This document shows positions 17,324 through 25,354 of a stretch of 64,000 bases of DNA, piece after piece. This DNA comes from Deltaproteobacteria bacterium (GTDB taxonomy: Bacteria > Desulfobacterota > Binatia > HRBIN30 > CADEER01): the NCBI GenBank assembly GCA_029262455.1, contig JAJCZJ010000011.1, forward strand, positions 34,390-98,389. The letters run 5' to 3'. The notes below the pieces were generated by a model, which saw only the letters and a list, made by a program, of their open reading frames with translations, made no database searches and had not been told where the DNA came from. Each line of letters begins with the position of its first letter. Position 1 is the first letter of the stretch. A program made the position numbers and the translations under genes.

Positions 17324-17671
17324 CTAAATGACGGGCACACCGATTGCTCGCAACACTGCCTTCTCTACCTGGACCATTCGGCTCGCCGACAAGGTCCCGC
17401 CGAGAGATTTCGTCGAGAGACGGTCCCGGCGTAGTGTCGTGATCTGCTCGCACTTAGCCATCGATGACTTGGGGAGCCCGGCCTCCCTAGCGCGAAGGCG
17501 CACGTGTGTCGGGGCCTCGCGCAACACACTGGAGATCGGTACGACGATCACATCAGTCGCCAATCGATTCCGGACGTCAGACGACACAACCAACGCCGGA
17601 CGCTTCTTCCCCTCCGGCTCGTCAGGAACGCGGACCCAGTAGACATGGCCGCGTCGCGGGAACTCGATCAC
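17324..17671 (-). CDS. mazF: MazF/PemK-family endoribonuclease toxin
   Basis: About 115 residues, the usual MazF length, starting at a GTG (17671) that overlaps the antitoxin stop as GTGA. The family core is visible: the N-terminal strand RRGHVYWVRVP, GKKRPALVVSSD, the TDVIVVPISS segment with the Ser/Thr expected near the active site, LPKSSMAKCEQITTLRRDRL and the closing helix. The catalytic Arg and Thr positions (KRPALVV and VPISS) look intact, so the toxin is probably active. MazF toxins cleave mRNA at short sequence motifs; the target here cannot be read. Overlap with the antitoxin gene implies translational coupling. Confidence 0.9.
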   Translation of the reverse strand: MIEFPRRGHVYWVRVPDEPEGKKRPALVVSSDVRNRLATDVIVVPISSVLREAPTHVRLRAREAGLPKSSMAKCEQITTLRRDRLSTKSLGGTLSASRMVQVEKAVLRAIGVPVI

Positions 17672-17946
17672 CGCGAACGGCGTCCGTAGGTGTCCCCGGA
17701 CTCCGCCCCCATTGCGTCGCCTGTCTCCGCCCAAGAGCGGTCCTCGAGCTGCTCCGCCGCCGATAGCGCCCGGTAGTATTGCTCGACCTCATCGTCCAAT
17801 GCCGCTTTTCGGCGGGACCTCAACCAAGATTCGAGCGCCGCTTCGAAGATCGCGCTGCGGCCACCGTCGCCCGCGATCCGGTCAACTTCCTCCAGGAGTC
17901 GCGCCCCCACGGTCACCGAAACCTTCGCTTTGCCCTTCAATGACAT
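17668..17946 (-). CDS. Ribbon-helix-helix (MazE/CopG-like) antitoxin
   Basis: A 92-residue protein whose first 50 residues have the ribbon-helix-helix pattern: basic strand KAKVSVTVGARLLEEVDRIA, then GGRSAIFEAALESWL. The acidic C-terminus (LDDEVEQYYRALSAAEQLE) would wrap and block the toxin. It precedes mazF with a 4-bp GTGA overlap. There is no Shine-Dalgarno before ATG 17946, and a promoter-like -10 (17957-17962) lies so close that the mRNA may be leaderless. A palindrome between the -35 and -10 elements is the likely autoregulatory operator. Confidence 0.88.
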   Translation of the reverse strand: MSLKGKAKVSVTVGARLLEEVDRIAGDGGRSAIFEAALESWLRSRRKAALDDEVEQYYRALSAAEQLEDRSWAETGDAMGAESGDTYGRRSR

Positions 17947-17956
17947 CGTAAGAGAA

Positions 17957-17983
17957 ATTATCCTACCTTTGGTAGGATTACAA
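17957..17983 (-). promoter_or_regulatory. mazEF promoter with palindromic operator
   Basis: On the minus strand TTGTAA (17983-17978) and GATAAT (17962-17957) are separated by 15 bp. The spacer is filled by the perfect palindrome ATCCTACC-TTT-GGTAGGAT (17960-17978, written on the plus strand). The -10 ends ten bases before the start codon. This is the expected layout for repression by the antitoxin or toxin-antitoxin complex. Confidence 0.65.
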
Positions 17984-18370
17984 GAAGAACGCCCGCGCTG
18001 AGTGGCCTCAAGATGGGACTGTTTGCGACCGGGGGATCTGACTCGCCAGAGTCAAGCCAGCGTATCCCCTACGAGGAGCTACTCGCCCGCGACAAACCAG
18101 CCTGGACATCTTCTGGCTTCGCGACGAAGTCTGAAGATGTCCGACAGCCCGGTTGTCCCAACACATCTTCGGGGAAGAGATCGCATGGGTGCCCGCGATT
18201 CCTGCCAATGGTCACGAGGCGCTTCGCGCCTCATCCCGAACAACGCCTGCGCGTCAGAACCTGAGACAGGAGCCGGATGCGGTAGTTCCGCAACTCCAGA
18301 TCCGTGCGGGGGGCACCGGGTAACCGGTGCCCCTACCGCGACCCCACTACCAGGCTGACCACGCCCGCTC
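17984..18370. other. Non-coding region with hairpins between mazEF and the RTX gene
   Basis: About 390 bp with no supportable gene. It contains GAGGCGC-TTC-GCGCCTC (18216-18232) and the perfect 10-bp hairpin described at 18310-18333. The remainder shows no coding bias in either direction. Confidence 0.5.
18310..18333. repeat. Perfect 10-bp stem-loop, GGGGCACCGG...CCGGTGCCCC
   Basis: GGGGCACCGG (18310-18319), loop GTAA, CCGGTGCCCC (18324-18333). It lies 38 bp downstream of the RTX gene stop. It has no T-run in that direction, so it may be a REP-like element or a 3' mRNA stabiliser rather than an intrinsic terminator. Confidence 0.55.
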
Positions 18371-19816
18371 TCACCGGCAACCGCAACCGAGTGCTCGTGT
18401 GCTGACGGAGCCGTTGAGGATATTGCAGTTTCTTGCCGTTCCGACATCCCGTGAGCCAACAATGGTGAGCCCGGTGTAGGTGCAAGTGTCGGTCGAATCG
18501 TCTTGTCCGCCATCGAGACACTGATGTCCGGGTCCCGTGGTGGTCAGCTCGTCTTCGCCGTCTCCGCCACACAAGCGCGAGCCGAGAACCTCTTCGGGGT
18601 TGGTGATACTCTGCGAGGTGATCTCGACATTGAATGCGGTCAGGTCGTCGGTAATCGCACCGGCAGGCGACAAGACCGTGAACTGAATGGCATCGTTGAC
18701 CCCAAGCTCGACCAAGACGTCGAAACTCCGCTCGCCAGTGCCGGAGAACGGATCGTCAGGATCCACGGTGAGCGGAGGCAGTACCGTCTCATCGAAGAGG
18801 GGATCATCTAAGTCTGCATTCTTCAGGATCAGGAAACGCAGACCGATTCCGTTGGAGAAACACTCGCTGGCCGGGGCAAAGCTCCCGACCGCACGATAGC
18901 TGCTAGCCTCTGTGGCTGTGTACTCGACCGCCGCCCCAACGGCTCCAGTGTTCAGTGAAGGGTCGATCAGCAGCAGGTCGCGCGTATCATCGCGCATGAT
19001 GAATAGGTCGGGAGTGCTGTTCAGTTGGCATCCGTCGCCACTGTAGGAATTGCCACAGTCCATGAACGGAATTGGACTCGAGCAGACCGCGAAAGGAAAG
19101 AGAAACAGGAAGTTGTATTCGAAGCCAGACTCGCCTTGAACCGCGTTGAAGTCGGCGGGCATCGCTCCTTCGGTCTCGATCAAACACTGATCTATCCCAG
19201 GCGCTGCTTGCGCCGAGACCAAGATGTCGTCGTGGTCGCCGCCGTCGAGGTAGTTGCTGCCGCCGCCGGCGTCGAGTTCGTCCTCGTTCTTTCCGCCAAA
19301 CAGAACATCATCCCCATCCCCTGTTACGATGACGTCGTCCCCGGCGTCGCCGTAGACGACATTGTTGCCGCTGAGATCGTTGATCGCGTCGCCACCGCCG
19401 CCGCCGCTGATGATGTCGTCCCCCATGCCCCCGTCTATCGTGTCACCGCCACCCGCGGCGCAGATGACATCGTCGCCGTCCGTACCTGTGATCGTCTCAC
19501 TGGCAGACTTGCCGCAAATCACGCACTTGCCGTCGCTGGGGTCGCCCAGCCCATTGCACACAGCGAAGGTGATGGTGGATATGTCACAGTCGACCATCTG
19601 ACAGTCGATGTCACAAGTGTACGTAACTCCGTTGCCCGGTTTGCACGTTGCCGCGTTTGCGGGAGTGGCTGCCGATAGGACCGCGCCGATACTCAGAACG
19701 AAAAGTAGGAGCGCGCCCCCGCCCCTTCGGGCAAGCGCGACAGTGTACCTTCGGCAAGCATCTTCAACGACCGTGAACCACATCGTGCTTCTCGAACTCT
19801 GACGCTTTTGTTGCAT
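18371..19816 (-). CDS. Secreted RTX-type calcium-binding-repeat protein
   Basis: A 481-residue protein with an N-terminal export signal (ALLLFVLSIGAVLSAA, cleavage probably after ANA). A Cys-rich stretch (residues about 57-100) precedes five or six glycine/aspartate nonapeptide repeats of the GGxGxDxUx type: GTDGDDVI, GGMGDDIISG, GDAGDDVIV, GDGDDVLFG and GGSNYLDGGDHDD. These form a calcium-bound parallel beta-roll. The remaining 250 residues contain a beta-rich domain with conserved Cys, and a final Cys pair region repeats GGDGEDELTTTGPGHQCLDG. Unlike classical RTX toxins it starts with a Sec-type signal, so type I secretion is not implied. The gene is monocistronic and divergent from a Crp-family regulator. 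Role unknown. Confidence 0.8.
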   Translation of the reverse strand: MQQKRQSSRSTMWFTVVEDACRRYTVALARRGGGALLLFVLSIGAVLSAATPANAATCKPGNGVTYTCDIDCQMVDCDISTITFAVCNGLGDPSDGKCVICGKSASETITGTDGDDVICAAGGGDTIDGGMGDDIISGGGGGDAINDLSGNNVVYGDAGDDVIVTGDGDDVLFGGKNEDELDAGGGSNYLDGGDHDDILVSAQAAPGIDQCLIETEGAMPADFNAVQGESGFEYNFLFLFPFAVCSSPIPFMDCGNSYSGDGCQLNSTPDLFIMRDDTRDLLLIDPSLNTGAVGAAVEYTATEASSYRAVGSFAPASECFSNGIGLRFLILKNADLDDPLFDETVLPPLTVDPDDPFSGTGERSFDVLVELGVNDAIQFTVLSPAGAITDDLTAFNVEITSQSITNPEEVLGSRLCGGDGEDELTTTGPGHQCLDGGQDDSTDTCTYTGLTIVGSRDVGTARNCNILNGSVSTRALGCGCR

Positions 19817-19942
19817 TTCGAACCCTCCTATCTGGTGCAGCGCTTATGACCTACGGGTTTGTCCTGACTAGACAGTAGTCGGTCGCGCAGGCGTTCTTGT
19901 AGCCATCAATGTGTCACACAGCACGCGTGCAAAAGGTTGTCA

Positions 19943-20677
19943 GTGCCGAGGAACACGAACGACGATTCACTCCGATCCGGAAGGTCTCGGGGGCAGCGTC
20001 TCACGGGCCGTGATGGCGATCGACGCAGAGAAACGCTCGGTCGTATGCTGCGGCGAAGCGGACTGGGCGCAACCACGGTTGGCGCGATCGTCGACCACTC
20101 ACAGGTGACCGACTGGCGAGCTGAGGCAACGATTGTCGGTCCGCGCGACTCGCCAGATTTCATCAGGCTTCTGGTCAGCGGCGCAGCCCGCTTGACCTTT
20201 CAAGGCGATCGAAAAGCGGCGATCATCGTACGGTTCATACCCCCGGGAGAGTATCTTCTTACGGTGCCCATCAGTGGCGAGGTCGAACCGGAACAACTTT
20301 CCGTTGTGGCGCACATTCCTTCGACGGTTGCGTTGATCGGGTTCGATGGTGTCGTGGGATTACTTCGCGACGCTGCGCCAGCCGATGCGGCGATGTTGAT
20401 GAGCGCGATGTGGTGTGGGTTGCGTGGAGCCCTGCTCGACCGATGCCGACTGATCGCGCTTCCCCTTCAAGCGCGATTGATGGTGGCACTACAGCAACTG
20501 GCGAGGGACTTTGGCCGTCAGCACCATCTAGGAACACTCATTGGACTCGAGGTTCGCCAAGACGACCTGGCGCGATTAGTTGGTGCAGAACGCGCCAATG
20601 TTTCGAGGTGCCTTGGCAAGCTCGAGCATGCAGGCGACATACGGCGCGAGAACCACCAGTTCATCGTCGTGAACTAA
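19943..20677 (+). CDS. Crp/Fnr-family transcriptional regulator
   Basis: About 244 residues. The middle portion has the cyclic-nucleotide-binding-like jelly roll (FIRLLVSGAARLTFQG, FIPPGEYLL, STVALIGFDGVVGLL), and the C-terminus has the winged helix seen in the Crp family, with recognition helix ERANVSRCLGKLEHAG followed by the wing IRRENHQFIV. The classical cAMP-binding Arg-Ser and Glu pattern is not evident and there are no N-terminal Cys for an FNR-type cluster, so the effector is unknown. GTG 19943 lies six bases after AAAAGG; TTG 19937 is the other option. It is divergent from the RTX gene and could regulate it. Confidence 0.82.
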   Translation: MPRNTNDDSLRSGRSRGQRLTGRDGDRRRETLGRMLRRSGLGATTVGAIVDHSQVTDWRAEATIVGPRDSPDFIRLLVSGAARLTFQGDRKAAIIVRFIPPGEYLLTVPISGEVEPEQLSVVAHIPSTVALIGFDGVVGLLRDAAPADAAMLMSAMWCGLRGALLDRCRLIALPLQARLMVALQQLARDFGRQHHLGTLIGLEVRQDDLARLVGAERANVSRCLGKLEHAGDIRRENHQFIVVN

Positions 20678-21334
20678 CAGCCCGTTGAACAACAGGCCAC
20701 GCGCGGCAAATGGTCTTTGAGCGCCATGGCCACGTTGCGAAATCCTCAACAAAAGTCCCGACTTTGCCCTCCACCTCCGCCAAGGTTCTGGTCGACAGGA
20801 ACGCCGGACCACCTTGGTCAATGATATGCCATCGTCGAAGAGTGTGTCGTCGCCGAGTTGCCCGTCTGTCAGCGAGAACGATGCGGTGGCGACAGTCTCC
20901 CCGGCAACCATCGTCGTACCGAACACGACGCCGAGGGATCGCCGCTCCGCGGCGACGAATTCTACCTTTAGTCGAAAGCAAAGATTCGATCCTCGCCGGC
21001 GGCATGCTCTCGGCTAAAGTAATCCGGGCATCGCTCGATTTGGCGGCTCGGTTTCGCCCTCCATTTATCTCGATGCCCCGTACCGAAATCAATCACGAGC
21101 ACAGCGGCCACCATCCTTAGCCTCTCTTCTCCGATCCGTGTTCATCCGTGTTCATCCGTGGCCAAGTCCCGCGTTCGCAGCATCAGCGTTCACCGGCGTT
21201 TATCGGCGGTTTTTCCGGCCATCGGCCAGGATGGTTGTGCGACCAATACCGAAGCGCTCGCGGGCGCCTGAATTCTCCTGCTAGAGTGGCGTATTGACAG
21301 CTTTTCTTTTCAACCAATCACTCGGAGTGTTCAC
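20678..21334. other. Repeat-containing region with possible gene remnant
   Basis: About 650 bp without an intact gene. On the minus strand, around 20960-20800, one frame reads like protein: VEFVAAERRSLGVVFGTTMV, then ETVATASFSLTDGQ. It is broken by frame changes on both sides, where another frame gives ITLAESMPPARIESLL. This suggests an old secreted-protein fragment, but I cannot name it. Short ATCCGTGTTC repeats lie at 21134-21161. Confidence 0.35.
21134..21161 (+). repeat. ATCCGTGTTC direct repeats
   Basis: Two full and one partial copy of the 10-mer ATCCGTGTTC in tandem, followed by GTTCACCGGCGTTTATCGGC. Such text occurs as an intergenic dispersed repeat in many environmental bacteria; function unknown. 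Confidence 0.5.
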
Positions 21335-22231
21335 GTGTCTCGTAAGCTCAAAGCAGTCCTCGTTACCGGTGCCAACAAAGGTATCGGCCTGGCTATCGTC
21401 GGTGCGACCCTGGAAGCGGACGACAGTACGGTGGTCTTCCTCGGTTCCAGGGACCCTGTCCGCGGCGAAAGCGCCCGCGCGGGCCTGCTCGCCGAGCATC
21501 CTGAGTGGGCCGGGAGACTCTACGCACTCACTCTCGACGTCGCGGATGACGCGTCGGTTGAAAACGCCGCGACGGAAATCGCTTCGAGGTATCCGGATGA
21601 CCCACACCCTCTCTACGGAGTGGTGAACAATGCGGGAATCAGTGCCGAGGCTGGAGATATGCGCACCGTGCTGAACGTCAACGTGTATGGCGTACACCGG
21701 GTTTGCGAAGCGTTTATTCCGTTGCTGGAGCAAGGCTCGGGCCGCGTCGTCAATGTGGCCTCGGCCTCCGGGCCGAGCTTTCTGTCTCGGTGCCGCCCCG
21801 ACATCCAGACTGCTCTCACCAGGGCTGATGTCACCTGGGCTGGGATCGAGAAAATCATGCACAGGTGCCTGGCTCTCGAGGCTCAGGGTGGTGACTTCGA
21901 AGCAGAGGGATTTGCTGGTGAATCGTCCTACGGCCTCTCAAAAGCCTGCGTCAACGCCTACACGATCAACCTGGCGCGCTCTTATCCGGATCTGCGGATC
22001 AACTCCTGCACGCCAGGCTACATCGAGACCGACATGACCCGCCCCTTGGCCACAGCCAGCGGCAGCTCAGCGGATGAACTGGGCATGAAGCCGGCAGCCG
22101 AAGGGGCGAAGGCCCCCTTACACTTGCTGCTCGGCGATGTTGGTACGGGCTGGTACTACGGCAGCGACGCGGTGCGCAGCCCTCTCGACCGGTATCGCAG
22201 CCCCGGGGAGCCCGCTTACGAGGGGAAATGA
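21335..22231 (+). CDS. SDR-family oxidoreductase, carbonyl-reductase-like
   Basis: A 298-residue short-chain dehydrogenase/reductase. The NADP(H) motif TGANKGIG is at 11-18, GSRD at 37-40 suggests NADP preference, NNAG is at 98-101, and the catalytic Ser (VASAS, about 143-145), Tyr199 and Lys203 (SSYGLSK) are all present. An insertion of about 40 residues between the catalytic Ser and Tyr (SRCRPDIQTALTRADVTWAG region) is the hallmark of monomeric carbonyl reductases of the CBR1 type, which reduce quinones and ketones. It starts at GTG 21335. Its neighbours are unrelated, so it is probably transcribed alone. Confidence 0.87.
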   Translation: MSRKLKAVLVTGANKGIGLAIVGATLEADDSTVVFLGSRDPVRGESARAGLLAEHPEWAGRLYALTLDVADDASVENAATEIASRYPDDPHPLYGVVNNAGISAEAGDMRTVLNVNVYGVHRVCEAFIPLLEQGSGRVVNVASASGPSFLSRCRPDIQTALTRADVTWAGIEKIMHRCLALEAQGGDFEAEGFAGESSYGLSKACVNAYTINLARSYPDLRINSCTPGYIETDMTRPLATASGSSADELGMKPAAEGAKAPLHLLLGDVGTGWYYGSDAVRSPLDRYRSPGEPAYEGK

Positions 22232-22419
22232 ATCATCATTGGCTGGCTGTCGCTTCGCTCCCGACGCTGGTTCGGACCCGACCTAACGGTCCAACCTTAC
22301 GCCGTTTTCGACGGCAGCGAGGCCGAATCTCGCTCGTGGACTAGGCCGCCTACTTCTCTCGCAAAATGGAAGCTGCAACCCGCGCGCCGACCGGGGCGGA
22401 CATCGTCCCAAGGCAGGCC

Positions 22420-24111
22420 TCAGATCGGACTGCCTGCAACCTGGGGAGCGGACTCGCGAGAACCGAGCCACCGTAGCAAGTGACTGCCGAGGTGGTCGCC
22501 GACTTGCTCTTCGTCTCCAGACACTGCGTGTGCTCCCGCGTCGACGTATTCACACGTGTGCAACGCGTAGCGCGAGCGAACGATCACATGCGCCTGCGGA
22601 GCGTACTTGCGCACGTGCCCCAGAATCGTGATCGCTGACCGGTGATGCGGAACCGTAATGACGACCGCCTTGCACTCGCTGATTCGTGCGTGTTCCAGAA
22701 TCTCATTCTGCGTCGCGTCGCCGACGTCGCCATGGAAGCCCAGTTCCTGTGCCTTGCGAATGCCGTCCTGATTCAAGTCGACCACAGCAACTCGGACGCC
22801 ACTCTCCAACAATGAGCGCGCGGCGATCTGGCCGGCTGGGCCAAAGCCAATGATGACAACGTCGGGAGGCTCGGCGCTCTCCGTCAGTTCATCTGTCGGC
22901 AACGGTCGCGATTTCAAGAGAGCGGCAACCCAGTTGCCGAACCGCGGAGCAACCGGAACGAGAAATGCGCTGAGGAAGAAGGACACGATCGCCGCGGAGA
23001 CAACGAGTGCATAGGTATCTTCGCTGACGACCCCGCTCGTCCGTCCGATGCTCCCAAGCACGAACGCAAACTCGCCCACTTGTGCCAAACACAGACCGGT
23101 TGCGGCGGCAGCGCGGTGCGACTGACCGAACGCCAAAAAGATGCCCCAGACAACCAGCATCTTCCCGATCGTCAGGGCCAAAACCACCAACCCGACGATG
23201 TACCAGTTTTGCAAAATCCAGATCGGATCGGCCACCATCCCTGCCGCACCAAAGAACAATGTAAGCAACACGACTTGCAGCGGTGAAACGTCCGCTCGGA
23301 TTTGGGTCGCGAATGCCGAGCTACCGAGCAACATCCCCGCGACAAACGCTCCGAGCGCAGGTGAGATTCCAACCGAGTGCGAGGCCCAGGCAGCCCCGAG
23401 TCCGCTGACAACCGCAAAGATGACCGTCAGCTCGCGATTGCGATGCAGGGTCAGAGTTCCCAGCGCCAATACGGCAACTCGCGTCAGCAGAAACAGCCCG
23501 ACAATCAAAGCGCCGGCCATCAAGACCAACTTGCCAACATTCAAGGCGACTTCGCTCGCCGGTCCGTCGCCGCCGAGAACCGTCATCAGCAGCGCCAGCG
23601 GAACGACTGCCATATCCTGCGCGAGCAGAACGCCGAGACTGTTGCGGCTGTGCGGCATCTCCATTTCGCCGCGCTCCATCAGAATCCTCAACACAACCGC
23701 AGTACTGCTGAGGGCGACCATCGCTCCGAAAGCAACCGCCTCCTTCGGTGCCAAGCCGAACAGGGAGGCTCCAACAGCCCCTAGTGCAATTGTCAGCGCG
23801 ACCTGAACTGCGCCACCGACCAAGGGCTTCGCGCCGAGTTTCTTTAGTCGCTCGAGCGAAAACTCCAACCCTAGACTGAACAGTAGCAAGGCCACTCCGA
23901 GTTCCGCGATCGCCTCGATTTGGTGCTCAGAGCTAACCGCGTGGATGCTGCCGGGACCCCCAAGCGCCATTCCCGCCAGCAGATAACCGACGATGGGGCT
24001 CTGCCCAAAACGCGAAAACAAGCCCCCGACTAGCAATGACGCGCCCAGCAATACGACGATGTCGCGAAGAATAGTCCAAAGATCCAATGTGCTTGCTCCT
24101 GTTTTCGACAA
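22420..24111 (-). CDS. Kef-type monovalent cation:proton antiporter (CPA2) with TrkA-N domain
   Basis: A 563-residue inner-membrane protein. Residues 10-385 form about 12 transmembrane helices of the Na+/H+ exchanger fold. The family residues are visible: GYLLAGMALGGPG, GVALLLFSLGLEFS, LSSTAVVLRIL, LLAQDMAVVPLALL (the Asp of the ion site), GISPALGAFVAGMLL and AQVGEFAFVLG. Residues about 410-530 form a Rossmann TrkA-N/RCK domain (VVIIGFGPAGQIAARSL) that binds a dinucleotide and gates transport; GDATQNEILEHA is also typical. The likely role is K+ efflux/H+ uptake under stress, or pH and volume control. No KefF/G-type ancillary oxidoreductase is adjacent. Confidence 0.93.
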   Translation of the reverse strand: MSKTGASTLDLWTILRDIVVLLGASLLVGGLFSRFGQSPIVGYLLAGMALGGPGSIHAVSSEHQIEAIAELGVALLLFSLGLEFSLERLKKLGAKPLVGGAVQVALTIALGAVGASLFGLAPKEAVAFGAMVALSSTAVVLRILMERGEMEMPHSRNSLGVLLAQDMAVVPLALLMTVLGGDGPASEVALNVGKLVLMAGALIVGLFLLTRVAVLALGTLTLHRNRELTVIFAVVSGLGAAWASHSVGISPALGAFVAGMLLGSSAFATQIRADVSPLQVVLLTLFFGAAGMVADPIWILQNWYIVGLVVLALTIGKMLVVWGIFLAFGQSHRAAAATGLCLAQVGEFAFVLGSIGRTSGVVSEDTYALVVSAAIVSFFLSAFLVPVAPRFGNWVAALLKSRPLPTDELTESAEPPDVVIIGFGPAGQIAARSLLESGVRVAVVDLNQDGIRKAQELGFHGDVGDATQNEILEHARISECKAVVITVPHHRSAITILGHVRKYAPQAHVIVRSRYALHTCEYVDAGAHAVSGDEEQVGDHLGSHLLRWLGSRESAPQVAGSPI

Positions 24112-24205
24112 TTTTGCCGGATTTGGTCGAGGCGTGCGACCAGGCAGGCTGTTCGGTAGTCGGTCACTTTGATGTGAGTTCGGCGCAACCGGAGCGAAGT
24201 TGGTA

Positions 24206-24223
24206 GGGAGAGGCGCCTCTCCC
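24206..24223. repeat. 18-bp perfect palindrome at the edge of the tandem array
   Basis: GGGAGAGGCGCCTCTCCC reads the same on both strands and overlaps the start of the first 38-bp unit. It shows that an inverted half-unit lies to the left of the array. Confidence 0.6.
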
Positions 24224-24477
24224 TCCCGGTATCAGCTGCGCGGCTCGGCGGCGCCTCTCCCTCCCGGTATCAGCTGCGCGGCTCGGCGGCGCCTCTCCCT
24301 CCCGGTATCAGCTTCACGGCTCGGCGGCGCCTCTCCCTCCCGGTATCAGCTTCACGGCTCGGCGGCGCCTCTCCCTCCCGGTATCAGCTGCGCGGCTCGG
24401 CGGCGCCTCTCCCTCCCGGTATCAGCTGCGCGGCTCGGCGGCGCCTCTCCCTCCCGGTATCAGCTTCACGGCTCGGC
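24212..24477. repeat. Seven-copy 38-bp tandem repeat
   Basis: Seven near-identical 38-bp units with core CTCTCCCTCCCGGTATCAGC. Units differ at one block, TGCGCG (type A) or TTCACG (type B), in the order A-A-B-B-A-A-B. The period is not a multiple of three, so the array is not selected as a coding repeat. It sits in a 519-bp non-coding interval (24112-24630) between the antiporter gene and the membrane-protein gene at 24631; the flanks show no other feature. There are no unique spacers, so it is not a CRISPR. Confidence 0.92.
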
Positions 24478-24630
24478 GGCGTTTCACTGCGTGATCTAGT
24501 ACGGACATGTCACGCTTTCGATCGTAAGGCGCCGGGTCTGGACAGTACCCTACTTCGATCGATAAGCCTTCAATTCACTAATCCCTTTATCGCTCCGGTG
24601 AGGTAGCTGCCGGATCTCAGGAGAAACACC

Positions 24631-25236
24631 GTGACAGAACCCAGCTCGTCTTCGAAGGTCCAGACCGTGGTTGGCTGCGGGCTTCTGGTCCTCGGCATCG
24701 CAGTCTTCGCAATACGCTTTCAACACGAGGGCGCCTACGCGATGCCGCGCGGCGCAAATCTGTTCGGCGGGCTGGGCGCGCTGCTTGTCGGCAGCCTCCT
24801 GGTGTGGCCCGCCTCACCGCGATGGCTCGGGTGGCTGGCACTGGCGGTCAGCCCTGTGGTGGTCTTCTTCGGGCTGTACGCGACGATGGCGGAATTCGAA
24901 GAAGTGGTGTCGCTGTACGCCACCGACAGCGCCGGCCAGCCGGCCGAGCTGCGCCTGTGGATCATCGACCGCGAAGACGGCGCGTGGGTGGGGATGCCGC
25001 GGACCAAGGCCCTCGAGCACTCCCTGGACGGCGCGCGCCTCGAGCTGCTCCGACGAGGCGAAACCCGGTGCGTCGTGCCGGTGCTTCACGAGGACCGACC
25101 GACCGTCCGAGCGATCCACGCCCTGAAGGTGGAGAAGTACGCGGTCGCCCGTGGCGCCGCAGCGATCGGATTCTATCCACGCGAGGCCAGGGAAACCTCA
25201 GTCTCCCTGCGCCTCGATCCGTGCCCCGGCGGCTGA
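24631..25236 (+). CDS. Membrane protein with a C-terminal split-barrel-like domain
   Basis: A 201-residue protein starting at a GTG with a strong AGGAGA seven bases upstream. Three hydrophobic segments (about 10-28, 43-60 and 66-85) form a membrane anchor. The C-terminal 110 residues (ELRLWIIDREDGAWVGMPR, then ARLELLRRGETRCVVPVL, VEKYAVARG) resemble by eye the split-barrel fold of DUF385/deazaflavin- or FMN-binding proteins, whose pattern is RLWVVDHDGRPWLR...KYG. Fusion of such a domain to three transmembrane helices is the noteworthy point. No function is claimed. It stands alone between the tandem repeat and the convergent lipoprotein pair. Confidence 0.65.
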   Translation: MTEPSSSSKVQTVVGCGLLVLGIAVFAIRFQHEGAYAMPRGANLFGGLGALLVGSLLVWPASPRWLGWLALAVSPVVVFFGLYATMAEFEEVVSLYATDSAGQPAELRLWIIDREDGAWVGMPRTKALEHSLDGARLELLRRGETRCVVPVLHEDRPTVRAIHALKVEKYAVARGAAAIGFYPREARETSVSLRLDPCPGG

Positions 25237-25354
25237 GGCCCCGGCGGTTGAGTGGAGCCGCGCTGGTTGAATATCTCTCAGACTAGTCACGAAACCGGCG
25301 GTGCCGGATCATTCGAGGTACCGAAAGTGGCGCTGGGAGGATTCAACTTTCAAA

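Noticed and set aside
18371..19816. An RTX toxin with a type I secretion system
   Set aside because: It has a Sec-type signal peptide, and no ABC transporter or HlyD-like gene is next to it.
24212..24477. A CRISPR array
   Set aside because: Units are directly joined with no unique spacers, and no cas genes are nearby.
24200..24499. A 99-codon open frame through the 38-bp tandem repeat
   Set aside because: The period is not a multiple of three, so the peptide repeats in a rotating frame (PLPPGIS, SLPVSA, SPSRYQL); this is a by-product of repeat DNA.
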